Positions 45,650 through 55,995 of a stretch of DNA of 64,000 bases are shown piece by piece. Below the pieces are notes generated by a model. It saw nothing but the letters and a program-made list of their open reading frames with translations, was not told the origin of the DNA and did not search any database. This DNA comes from Cryptomeria japonica (lineage: Eukaryota; Streptophyta; Pinopsida; Cupressales; Cupressaceae), in contig NC_081411.1 in the NCBI RefSeq assembly GCF_030272615.1, forward strand, positions 834,446,136 to 834,510,135, in the 5' to 3' direction. Position 1 is the first letter of the stretch, and each line of letters begins with the position of its first letter. Position numbers and translations under genes: made by a program.

Positions 45650-47830
45650 TGGAAGAGTTCAATTGAGTACTTTTATGTAAGGCGGGTTTATTATATTTAT
45701 TATTTTAAATGATGTGAATATTATTTTTTATTTGATTTAAGTATAAAATTTATTATATTTGAAGGAGAAATTTTTTAATATAAGGGACAAAAAGTTTGAT
45801 CTCTAATTCATATATCAAATCATATCTTTTTTAATATACGCTTGTTCAAATCATTATAAGATTTATTATTTCTAATGATTGTTGTTATAACTATATTTCA
45901 TTCTAATATTAATTTTTAAAAGTCAAACTAATCATTTTTATTTCAATCAATAAAAAATAATAATTTCAACCTATCTCTCAAAAACTATTAAAGTCTTCTC
46001 AATATTAAAATCCTCTTAATGACTTCAAAACTATATGTAGAGGAGAAAATTTCACATATATTTCCTTTTTCTTTCTTATTTTATGTCACCTTGTGTAGAT
46101 GTCATTAATACATGACTATGACACAATTTAATTCCTTTGACACATATGATAAACTCAATTCTAAATCTAAATTTGACATGCAAAATCATCAATTTAGACA
46201 AGAAATAATATATTCCTTACAACCTTACCATTCCTAAATAGGTTCACACATGCAATTTAGTCTATTAAAATAGATTGTGATTGTGATTGTGATCTAGTTC
46301 CACATTTTGTTAGGATTTCACTCATTTATTGTTATCAGTAAAATAATAACTTACAAAAAGAACACAATGCTTAAAAAGTAACTATTCACAACTTGTAGAT
46401 GAGATGTCAATATGTTGTCCAAAGACCTTGACACATGAGAAGTGGCGTATCATGGAAGACATAAGAAGATTCAACTTGTAGGGCACCTCACTCACTCATT
46501 GTAGTATTTAGAATGGCTCATAGGATTCAAGTTTTGAGGAAATTTTTTTCTATATTACCAAAAATATAGTAGAACAATGTCCCTTATAATGAATATGTGC
46601 CCAAACTGACATTGACTAGCTTGTTACATGGCATATAGCTATAAGTCAATACCAAGTTGTCCTTTAGATTACAATAGAAGAGAATCATATGTGTCAAGAG
46701 TGGAGTCAACACATTGAACATACAAACTACTAGGAAAGTGGGAAATGAAGGATGGTAGAGGTTGGTCATGCATCTCTTCATAGGAAGTCATCTTAGTGAA
46801 AGAATGATGTGGACAAGATTGAGGGGTCTTATCAAACTATCCAATCTTGCAACCTTAATTTTTTCATTTCATGACCCCATTAGTGCCCATTAATGATAAA
46901 TGATTTGAGAAACATTAAATGGGTCTTTCCTTACCCATTTACAAAAAAATCTAGCTCAAAAAGGTGAAAAATTCACCAAGTTATGGCAAGTCAGAATTTT
47001 AAGTTGGTTTTGAAAGCTACTTCAAGCTTCGACAAGCTTTATAGAACCTTGTCAGGTACCAAAATCATTTGTGCAACCTCTCTCTTTTCCAATTTTTTCC
47101 TTCCCCTTTGGCCCTTCTCATTTTTTTTGTTTAAGTCTAGGTATTGTCAAAATTCTTAACTGGTTTTGAAACCTTTTTCAAGTTCTAACATTTAGTTCTT
47201 GAAACCTATCTTTTCATTGACAATTCTTCCTTTCTTTTTGAAGTTGCATATCTTCTTTCTTAAGGATTTTTAATTGGTTTTAATAAACTTTTCGGACCTA
47301 ACAAGGTTCTCACAACCTCATCAAAACCCAACAAGGTTTTCAAAACTAAATAAATCTCCACCCCTTTCTTAAGTCCTCAAATTGCTTCTTCCTTTGTGTC
47401 AACATTTGTTAAGTTTTCAAAGCTCTGAGATTTTAAAATTCCAAGTCTCTCTCTTTTAGAATTCTCAATAGTTTTTAAACCATTTTTGGCTCCCAACATG
47501 ATTCTCACAACTATGCCTCAACTCGATAGGGCTTCCAAAACTAGTTCAAGTGTTGAAGAACAATTTCCTTCTCAATATTAGTACTTAGGTTAGCAAAAAC
47601 AATTTCCTTCCCAAGAGTCTCATCACTAGGTTTGAGGCCAAAATCCATGGCTTGTAGGTAATCAAAACTAATAGGAGCAGATGAACACATAATTTATCTA
47701 ATTCGGGTAACCTTAGCTTGAATAGAGTCAAGAGCTAAAATTGTTGGGCATTTTTCTTTGGTTGGCTGGAGAGAGAGTCTTGACTAGATTGGGGGCAAGG
47801 TAGGGATATAGGAGAAATTGAACTTGAGGC
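45650..47830. other. Intergenic DNA, nothing recognised
   Basis: AT-rich, short ORFs only. From 46860 to 47620 a loosely repeated theme (TTTTAAGTTGGTTTTGAAACC, CTTTTTCAAG, TTCTCACAACC) suggests an old low-grade repeat. Confidence 0.5.
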
Positions 47831-48594
47831 TTAAATCACTTCAAGTTCTTCTTCAAATAGGGGGTCCACAAGGGACATTATTTTTTGTTTGTAGGGTCTT
47901 AAATCACCATAGTCTATCTTTGCTTCCATAGTAAGATCTAGGGTATCATTCATTTCAATATCATTCAAAGTAGGTGCCTCTATGAGTAGGCTATCAATAG
48001 GCATATAAGAATTTTTAGGTACTTCCTTATTTTGAGACTTCTCGTTCTTTTGGCGATTAGTATTTACATTCTTCTCAATATTGGTATTGAAAGCCCCTAC
48101 TTGTTTGAGCTTGATGTTAGGTAAATCTCTCTTGAGATGCCCATTCTTTTTGCAATAGAAGTAGACATTAAGATTCCCCAAAAATTCCATATCCCACATT
48201 AGTGTGTATCTTTCATAATTAGAGTAATTTTGTTAAAAATTTCAAGATGCAGATCTAAATAAATCAAAACCCTTGCATTAAGATGCAAGAGTGTAACTCT
48301 AGACTCCTCTATTTGCATGACATTTTCTATAGGCTTCAAAATTTGGGGAAGGAATTTCTAGAACTCGGTTGGAAGATCTTTTATTTCAAGCTAGTTAAGA
48401 GAGGATCTTACAACCACTTTAGACTCTAAGTTTCCATTGGAGGACCATGGGAAAGCCTTAAATAGGGTCTGACCCTTGTTCCAAAATTCTTTTTTTAACA
48501 CTCTTTCTTGCATGGAGTTTTGAATATAGCCAATCCCTAAGTTGCTTTCCCCATATAGTTCCAATTCAATCATCATTTTTTTTTTGAATGGCAA
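47831..48594 (-). pseudogene. LINE ORF1-like fragment (DUF4283 and zinc knuckle)
   Basis: Minus strand: LFKAFPWSSNGNLESKVVV, LEIKDLPTEF, FLPQILKPIENVMQIEESRV, LLHLNARVLIYLDL, then after a frameshift EFLGNLNVYFYCKKNGHLKRD. This is the order of the DUF4283 domain and CCHC knuckle of plant non-LTR ORF1 proteins. The knuckle has lost its first Cys (Tyr) and last Cys (Leu). Stops and a frameshift make it a remnant. It is on the other strand from the LINE ORF2 fragment at 41 kb, so they are separate copies. Confidence 0.75.
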
Positions 48595-48670
48595 CTAGAG
48601 TCTGAATTTACAAAGAAAATAGCAACATTTTCCAATCTTAATTGTTCACTTTTAATGGCTTTTACCATTG

Positions 48671-49398
48671 TAGACACCTAAAATTAATTAAATTAATATT
48701 TAATTAATTTAAGCCTATCAACATAATTAATTTATTTAATTGTGTTATCCTTATTCCTCTCAGAATCAATTAAATCTAATTTAATGAATTTTGTCACTAT
48801 TGTCCAATAATTAATTTATAAAATTATTCCCATATTCCTCTAAAGTCCCCTCCAATAATCATTTCCTCTAAACCCACTCAGTTAATTAATTCTAATTAAT
48901 TAACCTAGTCATGTGATTCCTACAAATCACTTTTTCTAATCTCATTAACCTAATTAATCCTTCTAGAATCTCTCATAATGATGCTTATCATTATCCCTCA
49001 ATTTTTAATTCCCACTCTTGTCACATCAACATTGAGTCTCTCAAATTAATTCAAATTTCTTTGAATCCCTCAATGCATCCTTATTTTGCAATTTTCAATT
49101 CCTCATTTTGAATTCAAATTTCCTTTCCCAACTCTTCTCAAGGAATTTTATATTCTTGTTTATTTTCCCAAGGCACCCTTGATCCATGTCTTCTATCTCA
49201 AATCAATCTTGGCCCTCCATAGGCCTTCTTCAATCTATAAATTGGAGTCTATTCTCCTCACAAATCAACCACTTCTCATACATTGTCATGCTGCCCATTT
49301 CTCTTCTATCTTCTTCCTATCATACCCTCACCCTACACAAAGCATGTTATAATATGACAATATGGCGAGCCGAGAAAAGATGTGATGATGCTAAATGA
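48671..49398 (+). repeat. Possible solo or truncated LTR
   Basis: Begins TGTAGACACCTAAAATTAAT, an LTR-like start, continues with TTAATTAATT-rich sequence, and has a TATA box TATAAA at 49236-49241 followed by pyrimidine-rich leader-like sequence. No second copy or ORF in the window. The 3' end is not defined. Confidence 0.4.
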
Positions 49399-49648
49399 TT
49401 TGATATAGCAAACAAATTACAATTGAAACAATTTCACATTAATAACCATTTAATAAATAAATAAACACAAAAGTAAGGACGTCTAACCACTAAAAACAAA
49501 TGTGTAATGAAGATTATGTCGTAAGTGGTCCACTTGAAGAGAGAACATTTTTCCAACACAAAGCCAAACATGAGAATAAACTTTTCAGAGTGGGCCGACG
49601 GAACTTAATATTGCTTGCGTGGAGCCCATTTTTCCTATCCAAGATACA

Positions 49649-49654
49649 TATAAA
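49649..49654 (+). promoter_or_regulatory. TATA box of the ALY-like gene
   Basis: TATAAA 105 bp before the ATG at 49759, allowing a leader of about 75 nt. Confidence 0.45.
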
Positions 49655-49758
49655 CCAACTTTTTGCGATTGGAATCTAAAACTACAGCGCTACAAAACAT
49701 TTATTTGGATCTTCGCAAACTGCTACTGAAATTTTGTGGGTGTCTCCTTTCGTTGAAA

Positions 49759-50514
49759 ATGACCAAGTCGCGGTTAAGAACTAGACCTTCTAATGATAAA
49801 GTCAATTCTGGGAGGAGAAGGTCACCATATTCCATTGCCAAGGCATTTACAATCTCACAAAGTCAGAGATACAAACACAAACAGAATAATAATAATGTTC
49901 GTGACCTGCTAGCGGAGAGTATTGCAAATGTGGGCGTTCCGACAGAAACAAAACTGTACATTTCAAACTTGGATGGAAGAGTAAGTGATGAAGATATAAG
50001 ACAACTTTTCTCGGCTTTTGGGGAGCTCAGAAGGTGGGGTCTTCATTTCGATAGAAAGGGTGAGTTCATGGGTACAGCCGAGGTGGTCTATATCAACAGA
50101 AACGATGCGACCACTGCTTGGAAACACTACAATAATGTTTTGCTTGATGGAAAACCCATCAAGATTGAATTCGTCGCTGATAATCCTCTGGCTGATTGTA
50201 AGTTCAGCATGGATTCAAAGTTGCCCTTTATTACCCACCCACATCTCAATATGAGTAACCAGAGAAAGAGGAGAGAGAAAGGATTTGTTGGGGCACCTGA
50301 GAATGTTTTTAGAAAGAGAAATGAAGGCAACCACAGAAGAAGAAAGGAAGGATTTTTAGGGACAGCAGAGAGTGGTTTTAGAGAGAGAAATGAGAGCAAA
50401 TACAGAAGGAGAAAAGGAAGGGCTGAGAGTGTAAGGAAATCTAATAGCGTATCTGCTGCACAACTTGACATGGATCTCGAAAGCTATCATGCCCAAGCCA
50501 TGCAAAAAGTATAG
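49759..50514 (+). CDS. ALY/REF (THO4)-like RRM protein, intronless
   Basis: 251 codons from ATG 49759 to TAG 50514. The RRM is at about residues 64-140: RNP2 LYISNL (66-71), RNP1 GEFMGTAEVVYI (101-112), then NNVLLDGKPIKIEF, which is close to the ALY/REF mRNA-export adaptor signature. The C-terminal LDMDLESYHAQAM resembles the UAP56-binding motif at the end of ALY proteins. Instead of RGG boxes it has a diverged tandem repeat (about residues 170-225: KRREKGFVGAPENVFRKRNE, RRRKEGFLGTAESGFRERNE, RRRKGR). Family members bind mRNA and help export it through TREX. Plant ALY genes usually have several introns, so this intact, intronless copy may be a retrogene. The frame is also open upstream to 49663 without an ATG. 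Expression is unknown. Confidence 0.85.
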   Translation: MTKSRLRTRPSNDKVNSGRRRSPYSIAKAFTISQSQRYKHKQNNNNVRDLLAESIANVGVPTETKLYISNLDGRVSDEDIRQLFSAFGELRRWGLHFDRKGEFMGTAEVVYINRNDATTAWKHYNNVLLDGKPIKIEFVADNPLADCKFSMDSKLPFITHPHLNMSNQRKRREKGFVGAPENVFRKRNEGNHRRRKEGFLGTAESGFRERNESKYRRRKGRAESVRKSNSVSAAQLDMDLESYHAQAMQKV

Positions 50515-51430
50515 CAGAAATCTTTTTATGGAGATAGCGCCCTCTATTAAATTTCTGAAAAATTACAGTTAGTTACATCACTCACATATGACAAAAGGCG
50601 TGTGAATCGAATCATCCTGACTACCTTATGATCCGACATTACATCTGGTAACAACACAAAAAGATCTAACAGAGACAAAGAACAGAACAGTCGGCACAAG
50701 TATGTCGATCAAAGACAAAAACAGACCAGTCGGCACACAAGTATGTGGAACAAAGAAGTAATACAAAGTTTTTATAATAGTTAAAGATTTAATAAAGGAT
50801 TTGTTAGTGCTGGATTTGAATATGTGAATATTTTTATGATCCATTATTACCATGAGAGAGTTAAATTGGGAAAATGAGATAATTGAAAAATTTATGTTTA
50901 TTGACATTTTTTATAAAACTTTTAAATAATAAGATCATTTTTTAATTGACAATTTCACATAAATTTTGTTCATTTTTTTTTTATTGTTTTTACAACAAAA
51001 CAATAATTATTAGTATTGTGTTTTTAATGGTGAAGATTTTTATGTTTTTTCTACAAGATAGTTTATTTAACATTAATGTTAACAAATGATATCATTTATT
51101 TTTGAATTCTATCATCATTTCATTACTTATTTTGAAAAGTCTATCTTATTTTTATCTTGATTCATATATGTGAATAGAAAACTAATTTTTATCAATTTCA
51201 TATTTGCAAATTTGAAAACAAAAAATATTAGTTTTAAATTATAAAATTCAAATCCTCACTACCATTTCCTTTTGACTTTTATGAACTAACTGAAGGATCA
51301 ATTGTCTAAGTTGAATGCTTTAAGCGGTGGCTTAACAACTAGCTATAATGAACATGAATCATATAGTGTGGACTTTTATATATTTTTACACTCACAAGTA
51401 TTATCTATTAAATATAAAATAGGTAAATAT
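50515..51430. other. Intergenic DNA
   Basis: No gene. A 40-bp tandem duplication lies at 50673-50752 (AGACAAAGAACAGAACAGTC type), probably 3' flank of the ALY-like gene; the rest is AT-rich. Confidence 0.6.
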
Positions 51431-51586
51431 AATATGTACAGATAATTCAAGATAAGAATGAATGCATCCAATCCTATCTATTCTTCATTATAATATATTG
51501 TTCAAAGCAATATGTACAGATAATTCAAGATTAGAATGAATACATCCAATCCTATCTATTCTTCATTATAATATATTGTTCAAAGC
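51431..51586 (+). repeat. 78-bp tandem duplication upstream of the LOR gene
   Basis: Two head-to-tail copies (51431-51508, 51509-51586) starting AATATGTACAGATAATTCAA, with two or three differences. It lies 119-274 bp before the ATG. Confidence 0.9.
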
Positions 51587-51658
51587 AAATACTTGTGTGT
51601 TGGTCAATACTTGTGTGCTGTTTAAGCCCAGCCCACACGTATACATGTACATGTAGCA

Positions 51659-51666
51659 TATAAATA
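51659..51666 (+). promoter_or_regulatory. TATA box of the LOR gene
   Basis: TATAAATA 39 bp before the ATG at 51705; the leader would be very short. Confidence 0.4.
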
Positions 51667-51704
51667 TACCGTAAAGGCAAAGGTATCAATTTTATACCAC
51701 GGCC

Positions 51705-52499
51705 ATGAAAGAGCCAGAGTTGTTCCAGCAGAGGGAAGAGATGGGTTACCCAGTTCAACAGGCGCCCCAAGCTGCATCGTGCGTTGTGGCGCAGCAGTTT
51801 TGCGCTCGCCACCCTATTCAACTCACTATGCAGCGGAAACGCCTCACTCACACCGGAGGAGACTTCACCGTCACCGATTCCAACCGTAATCTCGTCTTCA
51901 AAGTCGCCGGAAAATTATTCAGCCTCCATGACCTCCGCCTTCTGCAGGACGCCGCAGGAAATCGCCTGCTCACAATTAAACGAAAGGTATAATCGGTATT
52001 TTTAACTAATGTCAACGAATTAAATTGCAGGGTTTAATTGGGGTGTATTGCAGATGTTTTCGTTGCACAGGCGATGGGAAGCATTCAGGGGAAACATCTC
52101 CAATCAGCAGAGTTATGCGTTTGCTGCGAAGAAATCGTCTGTGTTCCAGCGTAAGACAGCGCTTGATGTGTTCATGGCCGGTAATAGAGATGAAAAACTG
52201 TGTGATTTTCATGTGAAGGGCAGCTATTTCGACCGATCCTGTACAATTTATCAAGGTAACCGGATCGTGGCAGAGGTAAACTGTAAAAATTGGCCCTAAT
52301 TTTGATACTGATCTGCTTTTAGTTTTGCTGTTGTATTTCGAGATAAAAAGCTTTGTTTTGTATGAATCAGATGAAGAGGAAATACACAGTGAAAAACGTG
52401 CTATTGGGGAAGGACACATTCTTAGTGATGGTGCAGCCTGGTGTGGATTATGCCTTCATTGTTGCTCTCATTGTTATTCTGGACTATATGAATGAATAG
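51705..52499 (+). CDS. LURP-one-related (LOR) protein, three exons
   Basis: Exons 51705-51986, 52054-52275 and 52371-52499; both introns are GT-AG and phase 0 (donors AAG/GTATAA, GAG/GTAAAC; acceptors TTGCAG/ATG, AATCAG/ATG). The product is 210 residues, the usual LOR length. Family marks in order: LTHTGGDFTVTDSNRNLVF, KVAGKLFSLHDLRLLQDAAG, LHRRWEAFRG, AAKKSSVFQRKTALDVFMAG, DFHVKGSYFDRSCTIYQGN, MKRKYTVKNVLLGKDTFLVM and VQPGVDYAFIVALIVILD. LOR proteins have a tubby-like beta-barrel with a central hydrophobic helix (the C-terminal stretch). Some are defence-related in Arabidopsis, but the biochemical role is not settled. No stops or frameshifts, and the exon structure fits plant LOR genes, so it is probably a live host gene. 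Confidence 0.92.
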
Positions 52500-53034
52500 A
52501 GCGAATGGCTTTTAAACAAAGATTTGACTTTTGTGGATTATGCCTTTATTTGTTGGGACGTGTATAGTGGCAAAAGGTTCACTAAATAAATTTGTTTGCA
52601 TAATTGGATTGTTATGAAAATCATTTGACATTTAATACTAAATAGTTTAAATAACAAGAGCTGTGATACAGCTAGAGTCCCTGCTGTTTGCTATAAATTG
52701 ATTGGTTATTGTTCGTTTTTTTGAAATAATAAATTTTTTTACTTCTTGTTTAAACTTTTTGAGGAGCTTAATGATTGATATTATGTAGTTTTGTTGTAGT
52801 GTTTTTGGTCTTTAAAGAGTCTAATTGCATCCAATTACATTATACACAAAACATGATAAACATATAATTTTTTTGTTAGTTACAATTTTATATAAGTTCT
52901 TTCTATTATATATATATATTCAAAACACATAAATTTTACTACTAATTTCTAACATTCTTAAAGAAAAATTAGTATATATAAGTATCAAATATAAAATTTT
53001 ATCTCTTTATATAAAGATATATATATAAAGAAAT

Positions 53035-53078
<44 letters not shown>

Positions 53079-54498
53079 AGATAAAATAAATTACTACTAA
53101 AAAAAATAATTTTTTTACATTATATCGAACTGAGGCCTGTACAACCTTATACAGGATACAAAAAGTGAAAAGAAAAGAGTTCAGAACCTACATCACCGTT
53201 AAAAAATATACACAGCAAATTAAAGAATTAGTAGAAACAATCAAACTGTCTGAAGCTATGAAAAAAACTGTAAAAAAATGCATTGGGCCCTATTGTAAAA
53301 GGTCTATTAAGGTTGATGTTATAGTGAGGAATATTAATTAACTGTTGGCAAAGATTTTAGTAGCATGAGAAACCAACAAGGCTTTCAATTCTTTATAAAA
53401 AATTTGGGTCTCAAAAGAAATTGTTAGCATAGTTGGATAGTCGTGAAAACCATTCAACATGTGTAAAAATTAAAACTAAATAATTAAAATAACAAGAGAT
53501 AATAAGAGAAAGAATTAGTTCATCAATTATGCTTTTGAATAAAAAATATTGAGATTGATATTTGTAATTACATATAGGAATCAAGAATACAAAAGAAAAT
53601 AAAAATGAACATGAAGAGAACTCACTAGGGTTGGCAAGATTGCGTAAAGTTCTCAAGAATAAGGAATAAGATATACCAATCTAGAGTGGCATTGGGAAAA
53701 GCTAAGAATAGACTACTAGCTATCCAAAAATAATTTATTCTCCATTATACAATAGCATGCAAATACTAGTGAACAACACATTAATATTTAGACATAAATT
53801 GTCTTCACGCAATCACTAGAAAAAGGAGAATGCCAATATTGGAAAGAGATATGACAATTACAACTAACAAAGTAATGTATTGTGGCATAGTAGATACAAA
53901 AACAATAAAATAGATACAAAACACAATGCGATAACAATTTTGATATTTGTACTATAAAACAGTCTAAAACACATGATATAAAATAGATAGAATTTTGATG
54001 TAAAAATTATAGAATATGTAATTTTTGATCTTATATTTTTCCCCCACTTTAGCAGGTTGACAAAACTACGTGTGGAGGACACACTTAATAAGATAGATGT
54101 AAATACAAGAAATAAAATAAAAAGGCGATAAGTCAAGTCAAACAATATGATCTTAGAGCGAAAGGTCATACTCTCAAACAAAGATGTTAAATTTTTTTTA
54201 AAAAATTGTAAATTGCATCACAAATACATATTTTTTTAAAACAAATGCATTAGAAGCACATAATTACATCAAAAATTCATTCAAAAGATAGAGACTTACA
54301 ACATGAAGTTCCTTATTCAAGTCTAGATTAAAATTTTATCAAATGTGCACATGATTAAAGGATGATTAAGTGAAAATGGAGGATTAGGTTAGATATTAGA
54401 AAGTGGAAAAAAAAGATCAATTAAATAAATAAAAATATTTAATTAATTTAAAAAGAAATGAGAATAAAGTGTTTAGATAAATAATTATTTAGTAGAGG
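52500..54498. other. Intergenic DNA with a repeat pair and (TA)n
   Basis: No gene. About 75 bp at 52597-52672 (GCATAATTGGATTGTTATGA, CTAAATAGTTTAAATAACAAG) recurs, diverged, at 53425-53500. (TA)n at 53040-53077. The end nearest 54498 is AT-rich and may belong to an old LTR interrupted by the Copia element. Confidence 0.6.
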
Positions 54499-54951
54499 TG
54501 TTGATGTAAATAAATATTCATTATATGGATATTATTACACTTTACTTAAGTTAACTTAGGATAATGCATCTCTTTGTAGTTTGGATTTTAGACACTTAGG
54601 GAAGTGTGCACATAGGGGTAGAGTTTGTAGGAGAAATTCCACCTTTTGTGGTCTTGTTTTGTTGTTACACTCCACATTCGGTGGGTCATCAACCTCTTGT
54701 GGAATATTATATTATTTCTCCTACCTACCCCTAGTATTTCTTACCTACCCTTGTTTCTCATTGAGCCACATGTCATGATTGTGTGCTCATACATCCATAT
54801 GGCCTTGCCTATATAAGAAGGCCTATATTCATTGTATTTGTGAATCCAATCGATCATTTTCATATTGATGAGAATACAGTTTGTTCTTGTCATTCTTTTG
54901 TCTCTATTTTAATACTTTTCATTGTGCCCTTGATCTTGGCAAAATCTCACA
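54499..54951 (+). repeat. E3 5' LTR
   Basis: 453 bp, TGTTGATGTAAATA to TCTCACA. It has a TATATAAGAAGG TATA box near 54810 and AT-rich 5' end. Confidence 0.93.
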
Positions 54952-54968
54952 TGGTATCAGAGCCATTA
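54952..54968 (+). other. E3 primer binding site
   Basis: TGGTATCAGAGCCATTA, complementary to the 3' end of initiator Met tRNA, directly after the LTR. Confidence 0.93.
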
Positions 54969-55995
54969 AGGCTTCATTGATTGGTTTTTGGAGACATCGT
55001 GGAAGGCTTCTATTTTTGGATCTGAGGAAATACACTTTTTGGAGGCATCTTGGAGCATTTTCGACCTCACCATTGCGTTCGAGATGCCGTTTCCATAAAA
55101 ATCAAGTATAAATTCAACTTATTTTGGTGAAAGTCGATTTTTAGGTGTGGAGGAAAATTTTCTGCCCAATTCGGGCAGTACGATATGGAATTTTCAGATT
55201 TTTTTCTAAAAAAAAAAAAAAAAAAGTTTCTGAAAAATAATTTTCCAGCTGAAAATTTTTTTTAAAAAAAATTGAATTTTATTTTGGGATTCGTACCTTT
55301 TGCCTAGTCAGCAACACATAGTCAACACACAGTTAACGCCCAGTCAGCATTTTCTTTGGAAATTTTTTGACCCCTCTCCATTGAGCAGTTTGAATTTTTG
55401 GGTCAACTTTGGAGGCCCATAACTTGCTCAATTTTGCTCCTTTTTGGGTGCAATTTTTTTTTATTTGGGCTAATGTTTCATGCTATTCGCAGTGGTGTGG
55501 TTATTTTCTAGTTTTGGTGCACAAATTTTTTGGAATTTTTAGATTCTCTCAGCTATACCTGTCGAATCCTCAATTCTGCAACTTCAAAGGTCTCGTTTGA
55601 GCTCATACGACCTCCTTTTCAAGTGAGGTTTTTTTTGAAAGTGCATGTTTTTTCATCTACTTTCATAATCTATGATTATATTTTAGAGATTTTAAGTAGA
55701 AATTGTACTTTCATATATTGGTCTTATTTGGCCTATTTGGTACTTGTAAATTGTTTGGATCTTAGTTTAGATCTCTTGCATTATTAGTTTGAGTCTCTTT
55801 TGGCCTTATTGAGGCATTTGTAAAATTGAAATTAGAAGACCACTTTGCCAGTTTTTGCAAGTGGCCCATTGTACATGCATTAAGTATAAAGTGTCAAATC
55901 ATCACTTTTGGGGGGGTTCTTTGATTGAGTGAATTTGGGGGGGTGTCTTGTGTGATTGTTCCTCTCTTTCTTTGTGCTCTTTCATTTTTGTTGCA
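54969..55995 (+). other. E3 leader
   Basis: About 1 kb between PBS and gag. No ORF continuous with gag; includes a poly-A run at 55208-55224 and T/G-rich sequence with GGGGGGGTT and GGGGGGGTGTC words. Confidence 0.6.

Noticed and set aside
48671-49398. Protein-coding gene in the TATA-containing AT-rich block
   Set aside because: Short ORFs only, no conserved motif; LTR-like start is the better reading.
51552-51851. Minus-strand ORF overlapping LOR exon 1
   Set aside because: Antisense to a spliced, conserved gene with correct GT-AG borders.
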